Program-made: the position numbers and the translations under genes
The notes under the pieces: generated by a model
The model's database searches: none
What the model saw: the letters and a program-made list of their open reading frames with translations, nothing else
Told to the model about the DNA's origin: nothing
NCBI GenBank assembly: GCA_045616985.1
Contig: JAZLHU010000051.1
Location: forward strand, 5,984-69,983
Direction: 5' to 3'
From: RUG13409 sp045616985
Lineage (GTDB): Bacteria > Bacillota > Clostridia > Peptostreptococcales > Anaerovoracaceae
Length of the DNA: 64,000 nt
Shown: piece after piece, positions 44,801-51,970 of the stretch
Layout of the letters: each line of letters starts with the position of its first letter
How positions within the stretch are numbered: position 1 is the stretch's first letter

Positions 44801-46883
44801 CAACAGCGCTCCTTTGGATAAGCTTAATGTTCAATCCATAGAAGTAATTAAGAAGAATACCAATACCCCTGATAAGAGATTCGTTGCAGAGAACATCGGA
44901 TGGATCAGTACGGGATATATTGATACAAGCGAGGCTACGGAAAGACAGCCGAGAACTGAATCCGAGCTTGCAAATTCATTTGCAATCCAATACAGCGCAT
45001 ATATGATAGGCCTTGAGGTTGCAATGGCTTATGGTCCTTATGATCCGGGTATTCCTCAGTTTGAGGGTAACATGACCGTAGATTTGTACTACGAAAACTC
45101 TGCCGGTGAAGCAAAGGATATAAGAGGCATTGACGTAGTTCAGGCCATGTATGATTACATGAATAAGACTGCGCTTATTTCAACGGATAACAAGAAAGCT
45201 ATGAGCGACAGCAACTATATGTTCAGAGCAGAACACATTGACAGATTTATCATCGACGTTGAAGACTGCGTAAAGATTAAGAGACTCGTATTCCACGGAG
45301 ATCCGCTGGATAATACAGCGCTTGCGTTTAAGGATATTAAGATCAGCGCTTTAAGAAGCAAGGGTTCGCTTGCCATTAATGATGAGGGCGAATTCTACAG
45401 AGTTTACAGTAATGATTTGTCACCTATTTTGGTTGCAGAGCTTGCTACAACTCCGAAGTCTTCTTATCAGTTCTCTTACGGACAAAATAACCTGGCATCC
45501 TTCTATCTTTCTTCCGAGGAATTCCCTGAATTCGGAGAAAGTACAAATATGTCTGCTATGATTTCCAGAGTACCTGATTCGGCAGATGATGTAATGAATC
45601 TGTATATTTTCCTTTCCGAAGGAACAGACTTCCCTGAACCGGCCGGAAATGCAAAGAACAGATACGATATCCTTGCAACGGTTAGGTATAAATCAACTGT
45701 TGACAGCAGACTTTATACTTCTCAGGTTGAAAACCGTAAGGATACAAATCGCTATGAATTCCAGCAGACAACCATAGATGGTCAGAAGGTAATTTACAAG
45801 ACGGGTATCAGCGCTCCGAACTTCTCAGCTATCTCCAGCATCAATTTGTATTCCAATGACTGGACAAAGACCCTGAGTGCCGACAGAGCAATGGTTCAGC
45901 AGGTAAGAAGAGGCGTTGTAATCAATACCTTTGATATTCCGCTTCCGGGTCATACCTTCAGCGTTCAGAACGGCGCAAGTGCATCGTTTGCATATTCGGC
46001 AACGGATGCGTATAACACTCAGCAGATTAAGCTCATTTTAAGTGAGAATACACCATCACTTGTGCTTACACCTGAAGAGGAAGATATAGCAGTTCGTTTC
46101 CACTATACATCCAAGGCGCTTGGCGGTGGTGAGTACACATCTAAGTGGGTATTTGCAACAGACAGCGGAACAACGGCAATCCATGCGGGTTCTCAGCTTA
46201 CATTTGATTATAATGAATATGGCGTAGGCGAGATTTCAATGATAGAAATTCAATGCTCCGGTGGTGTTATTGCCTATATCGATACTACGGACGGGGTAAC
46301 AGGAATTACCGCCGTTTGCCGTGAGGGCAGCAAGGCAGTAACTCCGGTTGAGGTTGCAAGATACAGCTTCTATACAACAGGAGAGGTTAAGCTCAGTGCG
46401 GTTATCCAGAGATTTAATGCAGAAAAGCCGCTCCCAAGCGGAAACAACATCTTAAAGAATGTTGAATTTGCGTTTAAGACAATGTCAACCTCCTCTGTAA
46501 TTGACAGTGCGGGAACAGCACCTATAAAGGCAACTATTACATACATTACATCTAATGACAGCAAGACGATTATTATAGACGATATCAGAGAATACGTTTC
46601 AACCTCCAATGCAAGCGGAGTATTTGCTGAAGGACAGACTGCAAATGTTTCCCTGATGCTTCCGGGATTCGAAAGCATTTACTCTGTAAAGCTTGAACCA
46701 AAGGATAATAACCCATCCACAACAGCAAGATGGAATCTCGAAAGCGTAAGCTACCGTGCAGAAGGCATTGCCGATGAATCGACTCATACTATAAGCGTAA
46801 ACCAGAGTATAGCTGAAGGCAGTCCGTACACAATAGATTTTGTTGAAAAGCAGGCTGTAATAACAGATAGTGCCATCGAATAA
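41844..46883 (+). CDS. Giant secreted protein, 1679 residues, unknown
   Basis: Signal peptide about 1-28 (PLSVFASGGG), then about 1650 residues of mostly beta-strand, Asn/Thr/Ser-rich sequence typical of extracellular proteins, with no recognised domain, no LPXTG and no membrane helix at the C-terminus. A clear exception is residues about 520-615, a Glu/Arg/Lys-rich coiled coil (ERNEAEDRAERYY, LEDVERLRAEVESKK) whose codons (TTA, TTG, AGT, GGG, AGG) differ from the flanks, as if inserted. Located in the secretion operon between VirB4 and a lipoprotein. Likely a surface fibre, tip or adhesin, or a product of the system; inference only. Confidence 0.75.
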   Translation: MKRFLKRFTTLLLIFVMLLEIAPLSVFASGGGSSSPATPSVNHNAVNTTTTKDTLPGTPGYFTSGHVGRSEDTANMQSYILAVSLGLKQDVEIDSVIISYYTDADNEKNGTPFHQVLEVNRVEGDAGINAAILEGVNAIYDTSQNWPFYGSKYATFRSLVGDGTSASSSYYTFNNTRYRKNFSNYAAWAKSLVPDVDTSKFPSAAEKYGVSFPAFSTEYIRFRLEYNLYTLVSVEFIVSKTEGPGLSGEFAINGWSLFKEATSKSNGKTVSAGLSATNYAFISDRLGLTFSGTPLGKSTDIANTKTNTGVVVTKNSSIKYFNKYAKVMPVDKLDSKEEFPNSKDYDIYRTDTLDGNLITLCCTCTPELLTDVSAPVLEIYNFEIALADVYEGGIEGFNVVKGLGEAGNPLNLHDMLTANIEYVDSYGILQTVSVPVISNALLEYGIPVDANLSQAFVDAVKNGQYVSFAQQGDKLYFSVEFPGIQKINAVNLSYFNPVSLNDQVAISSIAIYSNGEMPNVIKQKLHELESAWANSVNERNEAEDRAERYYMSHYRIGRQTYSREQLAERDFGYRSWLEDVERLRAEVESKKLAMETFERAVGGMAKKEDSHNQVARRDLYVKEPGEIISMDIGKNFMLYLSTNPENIWLDNGTLEYRFEMKDVSDIPSENQAIPNRIDVNDMYLVSLTASNIGVASTVDDLYFSLEYIDNQDNKQETSEILVQEAAQEFAGYVAGVVTKDTKGVTGVKVNTAVDVAYYYGMNHGNTMQFLVRAKNAKQFTAANFRMGDGEDEWQMNHMTITRLESYGKRQFIKLNATDYTSVTDTGEVDFSLNHTYKRDVKGQLLNDVDIVMLLQRKGEGRIDLIKGSTETKEEKRENYEEYEYSMTYEMATSDLKFDTAVQQYEVRVKVAPNSSNSVVSDNSGSNNMFYFQLVFKNGKKSGYVLANKQLSSDGFRSGVTESFIISTNTDCGDVSAVYVIADDISSNSAPLDKLNVQSIEVIKKNTNTPDKRFVAENIGWISTGYIDTSEATERQPRTESELANSFAIQYSAYMIGLEVAMAYGPYDPGIPQFEGNMTVDLYYENSAGEAKDIRGIDVVQAMYDYMNKTALISTDNKKAMSDSNYMFRAEHIDRFIIDVEDCVKIKRLVFHGDPLDNTALAFKDIKISALRSKGSLAINDEGEFYRVYSNDLSPILVAELATTPKSSYQFSYGQNNLASFYLSSEEFPEFGESTNMSAMISRVPDSADDVMNLYIFLSEGTDFPEPAGNAKNRYDILATVRYKSTVDSRLYTSQVENRKDTNRYEFQQTTIDGQKVIYKTGISAPNFSAISSINLYSNDWTKTLSADRAMVQQVRRGVVINTFDIPLPGHTFSVQNGASASFAYSATDAYNTQQIKLILSENTPSLVLTPEEEDIAVRFHYTSKALGGGEYTSKWVFATDSGTTAIHAGSQLTFDYNEYGVGEISMIEIQCSGGVIAYIDTTDGVTGITAVCREGSKAVTPVEVARYSFYTTGEVKLSAVIQRFNAEKPLPSGNNILKNVEFAFKTMSTSSVIDSAGTAPIKATITYITSNDSKTIIIDDIREYVSTSNASGVFAEGQTANVSLMLPGFESIYSVKLEPKDNNPSTTARWNLESVSYRAEGIADESTHTISVNQSIAEGSPYTIDFVEKQAVITDSAIE

Positions 46884-46899
46884 TAAGGGATAGATTTAT

Positions 46900-48138
46900 A
46901 TGAAAAAAATCTTATGTATCGCAATTTCATTAATCATGCTTTTTGGCCTTTGCGCCTGCGGTGCGAATGTTGATACCGTAGGCGAAAAGGTTTCCGTCAG
47001 AATCGGCGGCATAGGCACTAAAACCCTGACAATGACTGCCAAAGGCGAGCTTGAAGGCTGTGATGCGGCTATGAGCTATCCTGTTGATGAAGGCGGCGGG
47101 GCTTGTATTAAACCTGAAATTAAGAGTCAATCGGACAAACAGCTCGTTTGCAGGATAAAGGGTCTGGAGCCGGGAGATTGTGTTTTCACACTCCGTATCA
47201 GCAGAAACGGCAACAATGTTGCACAAATAAATACAACGATTAGCGTTGACAGTGCAACAAAGCTTAGCTGCGGCGAAATAAACTTTAATGACTATCCGGA
47301 CTATCTTGAGATTGAAGGGGCCGACGATGATGGCAGCGTTCTTATTCCCTACAGAACGGATGGATCCTTTGAGGCGATTTACTTAAGGAATGATGGCGGA
47401 GTATGGGTGGAAAACAATTTAGATGCAAGCTATCTTGATGTTGTTCCGCTTGGCACCGTTACTCCGGGAAAATTTACCGAAGAGTATACAGGCTTTGATA
47501 TTGATCCTGCAAAAATCGGTCAAACAAATATACAGTTTGTAAACCGTGAAATAAGAAAGCAAATTGTAATGGACTTTGATTTAGTTGCGGCCACGGCAGA
47601 GGATGGCTCTGCTGCAATAGCAGTTAAGATTTTGGGCTACGAGGTTTTGAAATATACGGCTGATGATGAAGCTGCAGACAAAGGGCAGGCTCAGGAAATG
47701 AGAGGCATCAGGAAGTTTATTCCGGGCTTTTCCTTCCCCTCCGGCACGATTCTCAGCGGATGGTCTTTGTATAATATGAATACAGAACAGGAGTTTAAAA
47801 TTCCTGAAGGCCAAACCATTGAAGACGTTGATATTCCGGACTATGTCAATACAATCAGCGTAGATGCAAAGCTTGAAAATGCATTCTTTAACTATCTGAT
47901 TTCTTCGGCAACAAGCGTTCAAAAGGAATGTGCGAAAATTGAAGCGGCTGATGTTGTGGAATCAGTTGAAACAATAAAGTTTGCAGAAACCGAAGTTACA
48001 TATTATAATACTACATATGGATTTTATCAGGCCGTTTGGGAGCAGGATGGTTTTGTGTACAACGTGACCTTTATGCACGAAAACCAAAAGGACGAGGAGA
48101 TCCGTGATTTGCTCAGTCAAATAATCGAGAAGAAGTAA
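46900..48138 (+). CDS. Lipoprotein of the secretion operon, 412 residues
   Basis: Lipobox LCACG with Cys at about residue 20 after a hydrophobic signal. Residues about 25-115 resemble a beta-sandwich; the rest is mixed alpha/beta with no known domain. The C-terminal 70 residues (VESVETIKFAETEVTYYN through NVTFMHENQKDEEI) look like a small DUF4367-like beta domain. It would be anchored to the outer face of the membrane. Starts 17 bases after the giant secreted protein gene; the STAS gene follows after 4 bases. Function unknown; assembly of surface parts is a guess from context. Confidence 0.75.
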   Translation: MKKILCIAISLIMLFGLCACGANVDTVGEKVSVRIGGIGTKTLTMTAKGELEGCDAAMSYPVDEGGGACIKPEIKSQSDKQLVCRIKGLEPGDCVFTLRISRNGNNVAQINTTISVDSATKLSCGEINFNDYPDYLEIEGADDDGSVLIPYRTDGSFEAIYLRNDGGVWVENNLDASYLDVVPLGTVTPGKFTEEYTGFDIDPAKIGQTNIQFVNREIRKQIVMDFDLVAATAEDGSAAIAVKILGYEVLKYTADDEAADKGQAQEMRGIRKFIPGFSFPSGTILSGWSLYNMNTEQEFKIPEGQTIEDVDIPDYVNTISVDAKLENAFFNYLISSATSVQKECAKIEAADVVESVETIKFAETEVTYYNTTYGFYQAVWEQDGFVYNVTFMHENQKDEEIRDLLSQIIEKK

Positions 48139-48142
48139 TAAT

Positions 48143-48442
48143 ATGAACATTCAGCTTGTCAATAAAGGAACAGAGGCAGAGGTGTTTCTTGAGGGTCATC
48201 TTGATTCGGTGGTCGCACCGGATGCGGGAAAAGCACTGATGGATATTGCGGACCGTTTCGAAAGCCTTACCTTAAATCTGGAAAAGCTCGAATACACCGC
48301 ATCCGCAGGTCTTCGGATTTTCCGTAACCTTTATATTGCCATGGACAAAAAAGGCGGAAACCTCTACATCAAAAATGTTAAACCGACCGTTATGGAGGTT
48401 TTTGAGATGACAGGCTTTGCCAGCTTTTTAAAGTTTATTTAA
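48143..48442 (+). CDS. STAS-domain anti-sigma factor antagonist
   Basis: 99 residues, almost exactly one STAS domain. The phosphorylation site region reads LEYTASAGLRIFRNLY, matching the SpoIIAA/RsbV pattern (D/Y-x-S-x-A/S-G-L) with its serine retained. RsbV-type proteins bind an anti-sigma kinase when unphosphorylated; a SpoIIE-type phosphatase restores this form. Such a phosphatase is encoded at 29250-30860, just before the operon. No anti-sigma kinase (RsbW/SpoIIAB) or sigma factor gene is in the window. As last gene before a strong terminator, it is transcribed with the secretion genes, suggesting feedback or status reporting. Confidence 0.85.
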   Translation: MNIQLVNKGTEAEVFLEGHLDSVVAPDAGKALMDIADRFESLTLNLEKLEYTASAGLRIFRNLYIAMDKKGGNLYIKNVKPTVMEVFEMTGFASFLKFI

Positions 48443-48450
48443 GCGGCCGT

Positions 48451-48480
48451 AAAGACCTGCTGCTGCAGGTCTTTTTTTGT
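48451..48480 (+). terminator. Strong terminator of the secretion operon
   Basis: Ten-pair stem AAAGACCTGC/GCAGGTCTTT (48451-48460/48465-48474) with a 4-base loop, continuing into a T7 run. Confidence 0.9.
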
Positions 48481-48532
48481 TGCGAAATGCACTCGGGGCA
48501 AAAATTGCAACAAGTTAAAATGCTGTTAAGAA

Positions 48533-48562
48533 CAAGCCCTTTTTTATTGAAAAAAGGGCTTG
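48533..48562. other. Perfect 13-bp hairpin at the tctB promoter
   Basis: CAAGCCCTTTTTT (48533-48545) pairs with AAAAAAGGGCTTG (48550-48562), loop ATTG. No T run follows on either strand. The -35 box of the tctB promoter (48547-48552) lies in the loop and 3' arm, so it may be a regulatory inverted repeat. Confidence 0.6.
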
Positions 48563-48575
48563 AAAGTGATAAAAT
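48547..48575 (+). promoter_or_regulatory. Promoter of the tctBAC genes, extended -10
   Basis: TTGAAA (48547-48552), 17-base spacer, TAAAAT (48570-48575) preceded by TGA, forming an extended -10. The GTGATAAAATA string recurs at the glycyl radical enzyme promoter. Confidence 0.6.
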
Positions 48576-48624
48576 ATCTCCGTATACGTTATCATTTCAT
48601 TTGTTATATACAGGTAATAAAAAG

Positions 48625-49116
48625 ATGAAACTGAAAAAAGACTCAATCATCGGAATAGTTACGCTGCTTGTTTCGGCGTGGATTATCTGGATGACATCAC
48701 AGCTTCCGGGAACGGCATATGAAGGAGACCCGGGTCCTAAGATGTTCCCTATGATAGGCGGCGTTCTTATGGCTGTTTGCGGACTTCTTCTTGTGATCAA
48801 GCCGGGTCCTGATTCAAAAGCATTTCTTACAAAAGAGCAGTGGGGTAAGTGCGGAATCATTTTCGGCGCTTATGTGCTGTTCCTCGTTCTGATGTATGTA
48901 TTCGGATGGACGGTAGGAATGCCGATCACATTATTCGTTCTGACATTTATACTTTCTTCCGTATCTATGCCGGATGCATCAATCAAGAAAAGAATTATCA
49001 CAAGCCTTATCTGGGCAGTATGCTGCGGTGCAGGAATTTATCTTGCATACAAGATAGGCCTTAAGGCAAGAGTTCCGAAGGGACTTTTGGATAAGTTCTA
49101 CAAGTCGTTATTCTGA
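48625..49116 (+). CDS. tctB: Tripartite tricarboxylate transporter, small membrane subunit TctB
   Basis: 163 residues from ATG 48625, the first Met after the promoter; the longer frame to 48487 runs through the promoter and hairpin. Four hydrophobic segments (about 8-25, 45-62, 78-100, 108-145), with GDPGPKMFPMIGGVL, the family signature of TctB near the second helix. With TctA it forms the membrane part of a secondary transporter for carboxylates, fed by the binding lipoprotein TctC. First of a three-gene set (tctB-tctA-tctC). Confidence 0.85.
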   Translation: MKLKKDSIIGIVTLLVSAWIIWMTSQLPGTAYEGDPGPKMFPMIGGVLMAVCGLLLVIKPGPDSKAFLTKEQWGKCGIIFGAYVLFLVLMYVFGWTVGMPITLFVLTFILSSVSMPDASIKKRIITSLIWAVCCGAGIYLAYKIGLKARVPKGLLDKFYKSLF

Positions 49117-49131
49117 GAAAGGAGCACAGAT

Positions 49132-50643
49132 ATGACAGTAGGAGGATATATTCTTCAGGCACTGCAAAGTCTTTGCACCGTTCAGGGAATACTCTTTGTA
49201 GTAGCAGGAACAATGGCAGGAATCGTTCTTGGTGCTATCCCGGGACTCGGAAGCTCAACACTTATGGTTGTACTTCTTCCGATTGCCTACAAGATGTCCG
49301 CACCGATGGGCATGGCACTGTTCCTTTCAATCGTTATCGGCGGTATGAGCGGCGGATGTATCGGATCCATTCTTCTTGGTATTCCGGGAACGTCTTCATC
49401 GCTTTGTACGGTTTGGGATGGTTATGAATTTACCAAAAAAGGTGATCCCGTAAGAGCTCTTTCAGCAGCTGTTACGGCAAACTTCTTCGGTACTGTTCCT
49501 TCCCTTATTCTTGCAATCTTTGCCTGCAGGGCAATTGCTCAGTGGGCTGTAGGTCTTGGCCCATGGGAATACACGGCGCTTTGCTATTGCGCGATATTGA
49601 TGGTGGTAGGTCTTTCAAAGGGCTCAATGGTTAAGTCTCTTATCGGCGTAGGCATTGCAATTTTCCTTGCTTCCGTAGGAGCAGACCCGCTTACGGCAAA
49701 GGGCAGATTTATCTTCGGCGGAAACCTCAACTTCCTTGGCGGCTTCAACCTTATTCCTATCATGCTTGGTCTTTTCGCATCCAAGATCATTATGCTTGAG
49801 TATGCAAGAGGTGATAAACAGGAAAAGGTTGATATCAAGGTCGGCAAATTCCGTCCGCCTGTTGCAGACTTTATGCACAACAAGCTGGTCTTTATCCGTT
49901 CCTGGATTGTAGGCGTAGTTATCGGCTTCCTTCCGGGCCTTGGCGGACCGGTTGCAGCAGTTATGGCATATTCCACAGAGAACATGCTTGCAAAGGATAA
50001 GTCCACCTGGGGACACGGCGAAATTGCCGGAGTTATCTCCTGCGAGACCGCAAACAATGCGGCTATCGGCGGCGCGCTTATTCCGCTGATTGCCCTCGGT
50101 ATTCCTGGAGATGCAGCGTGCGTACAGTTTATTACGGCACTTCAGATTAAGAGTATCGATGTTGGCCCTATGCTCATGAGAGAGCATCCGGAAGTAGTGT
50201 ATATGATTTTCACGGCAGCTATTCTTTCCGGTATTGTTGCTCTTCTTTATGAAACAATCGGAATGCCGACATTCCCGGCACTTTTAAAGATTCCGTATCA
50301 CTACCTCTATTCAATGGTAATCATACTTGCTCTTACAGGTGCATATATGGCAACATCCTCGTTCTTCGGCGTTTTTGTTGCCCTCGGAAGCTGCATCCTC
50401 GGTATATTGATGGATATTGCAAACATCCCGAGCCTGCCTTTCCTTATGACGTTTATTCTTTCGCCTATGCTCGAGCTCAACTTAAGAAGAGCGCTCAGCT
50501 ACTCACTGATCGGTCCTGCGGAATTCTTCGTAAGACCATTCAGCTGCTTCTTCATCGTTGCAGGTACGCTGGTTCTCATCTACGGCTTCACCGCTCCGGC
50601 AATCAAGGCTGCTGCTGCAAGAAGAAAGGCAGCAAAGCAATAA
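49132..50643 (+). CDS. tctA: Tripartite tricarboxylate transporter, large membrane subunit TctA
   Basis: 503 residues, GAAAGGAG ribosome binding site, about twelve membrane helices. Carries both glycine-rich inverted-repeat motifs of TctA: GAIPGLGSSTLMVVLLP (about residues 33-49) and GFLPGLGGPVAAVMAYS (about 264-280). It moves citrate-like or other carboxylates into the cell using an ion gradient. 15 bases after tctB. Substrate not evident; the glycyl radical enzyme encoded downstream may act on it. Confidence 0.95.
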   Translation: MTVGGYILQALQSLCTVQGILFVVAGTMAGIVLGAIPGLGSSTLMVVLLPIAYKMSAPMGMALFLSIVIGGMSGGCIGSILLGIPGTSSSLCTVWDGYEFTKKGDPVRALSAAVTANFFGTVPSLILAIFACRAIAQWAVGLGPWEYTALCYCAILMVVGLSKGSMVKSLIGVGIAIFLASVGADPLTAKGRFIFGGNLNFLGGFNLIPIMLGLFASKIIMLEYARGDKQEKVDIKVGKFRPPVADFMHNKLVFIRSWIVGVVIGFLPGLGGPVAAVMAYSTENMLAKDKSTWGHGEIAGVISCETANNAAIGGALIPLIALGIPGDAACVQFITALQIKSIDVGPMLMREHPEVVYMIFTAAILSGIVALLYETIGMPTFPALLKIPYHYLYSMVIILALTGAYMATSSFFGVFVALGSCILGILMDIANIPSLPFLMTFILSPMLELNLRRALSYSLIGPAEFFVRPFSCFFIVAGTLVLIYGFTAPAIKAAAARRKAAKQ

Positions 50644-50725
50644 CATGGCAAATACCGGCATACTAGTTTACCGGGTTTGTAGATATTATAGTAGTGAGTA
50701 CTAATCGATTAGGAGGACTCAAAAA

Positions 50726-51802
50726 ATGAAAAAAGTATTAGCAGTACTTCTTGCTCTTGCAATGGTATTCTGCCTCGCAGCTTGCGGCGGAGAAAAAGAA
50801 GCACAGAAGGAAGAAGAAAAGCCGGTTTGGGGCAAGGATACGATTACCCTTCTCATCGGCTACGAAGAAGGTTCACTTACAGCTAACAACTGCGTAACAC
50901 TTGTTGACTGGCTCCAGTCCAAGGGCTACACAGTAGAATGCAAGTACGACAAGGTAGGCGGCGGCGCTAACCTCGTTAACGAGCTTCTCAAGGCTGAACC
51001 GGACGGACAGACACTGATGCTCTTCGGTATGAACTGCATCAACAACTACTACGACGGAACATGGGCAGTTGACCCGACAGACACAACAAAGTTCAGAGCT
51101 GTTGCTTCCACACCGCAGCCATGGCCGTATTCCGGCTGCATGGTTCTGACAAAGGCAGACTCCCCATACAACAATTTTGATGAACTTAAGGCTTACATCG
51201 AAGCACATCCAGGCGAAGTTACAGCAGCTTCCATTCCCGGAAAGGTTATGGATCCAAAGCTCAAGAGCTTCCTCATCCAGACCGGTCTTGCCGACAAGGT
51301 TAAGTGGTGCCCGACAAGCTCTGCTGACGGAAACGTTTCCCTCCTCAACGGAGACATCAGACTCGTAATGGCAGACGAAGCTTCCGCAGTTAAGAACTTC
51401 GACTTCGGAAACGAAGTAAAGGCTATCATCAACTTAAGACCTGACAACGACTTCAGCTACTATCCGGCTGACACAAAGAACCTTGACATGATCAAGTCCG
51501 TTCCTACACTTCAGGACGTATTCGGTGCTGAAAAGGCAAAGCAGATCAACATTCCTAACACATCCTGCTGGGTTGTTCCTGCAGGAACACCGGATGAAAT
51601 CTGCGAACAGATTGCCGCTGCATTCGATGCTATCGATGATGAACCTGTTTCAACAGATGAAAGCTCCTTCTATGTACGCTGCCGTATGAACGGTGGTACA
51701 TCCAAGTATTGGAAGCTTACATATGATGAAATCGTAAAGGAATATGCTTCGATCGCTCCGATCATCAAGCAGGTTGTAGAAATGAACGCTGCAGCAAAGT
51801 AG
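50726..51802 (+). CDS. tctC: TctC-type substrate-binding lipoprotein
   Basis: 358 residues; AGGAGG ribosome binding site. Lipobox CLAACGG at about residues 16-22, an acidic Lys/Glu linker, then the Bug/TctC periplasmic-binding fold: residues about 36-60 (ITLLIGYEEGSLTANNCVTLVDWL), KVGGGANLVNELLKAEPDGQTLM, and VPAGTPDEICEQIAAAFD near the C-terminus, all positions conserved in the family. It captures a carboxylate at the outer membrane face and hands it to TctA/TctB. Codon use is extremely biased, implying abundant protein. The 82-base gap before it may hold an internal promoter or RNA processing site. Confidence 0.9.
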   Translation: MKKVLAVLLALAMVFCLAACGGEKEAQKEEEKPVWGKDTITLLIGYEEGSLTANNCVTLVDWLQSKGYTVECKYDKVGGGANLVNELLKAEPDGQTLMLFGMNCINNYYDGTWAVDPTDTTKFRAVASTPQPWPYSGCMVLTKADSPYNNFDELKAYIEAHPGEVTAASIPGKVMDPKLKSFLIQTGLADKVKWCPTSSADGNVSLLNGDIRLVMADEASAVKNFDFGNEVKAIINLRPDNDFSYYPADTKNLDMIKSVPTLQDVFGAEKAKQINIPNTSCWVVPAGTPDEICEQIAAAFDAIDDEPVSTDESSFYVRCRMNGGTSKYWKLTYDEIVKEYASIAPIIKQVVEMNAAAK

Positions 51803-51828
51803 TTTGCCGATTCATTAAAACAGACCAG

Positions 51829-51859
51829 AACAGGATGCCTTCCGGGCATCCTGTTTTAT
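51829..51859 (+). terminator. Terminator after tctC
   Basis: Stem AACAGGATGCC/GGCATCCTGTT (51829-51839/51845-51855), 5-base loop, then TTTTATT. Confidence 0.85.
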
Positions 51860-51887
51860 TGTAAAAAATACGCGGAAGTGATAAAAT
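51859..51887 (+). promoter_or_regulatory. Promoter of the glycyl radical enzyme gene, extended -10
   Basis: TTGTAA (51859-51864), 17-base spacer, TAAAAT (51882-51887) preceded by TGA. Overlaps the end of the tctC terminator. Leader of about 77 bases before ATG 51971. Confidence 0.6.
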
Positions 51888-51970
51888 AACTACAACTGAC
51901 TTTGTGTCTTTTAATACGTTATAACTAAATAAATTTCATATATCTTTTTTACAAAACAGGAGAGAAAAAA

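Noticed and set aside
30889..48480. Complete integrative conjugative element
   Set aside because: No relaxase, oriT-like context, cell-wall hydrolase, integrase, excisionase or att repeats were seen, and the flanks are housekeeping and regulatory genes.
49584..50187. Two long antisense frames (157 and 187 residues) inside tctA
   Set aside because: Antisense to a well-supported membrane protein gene with its own family motifs; no start signals.
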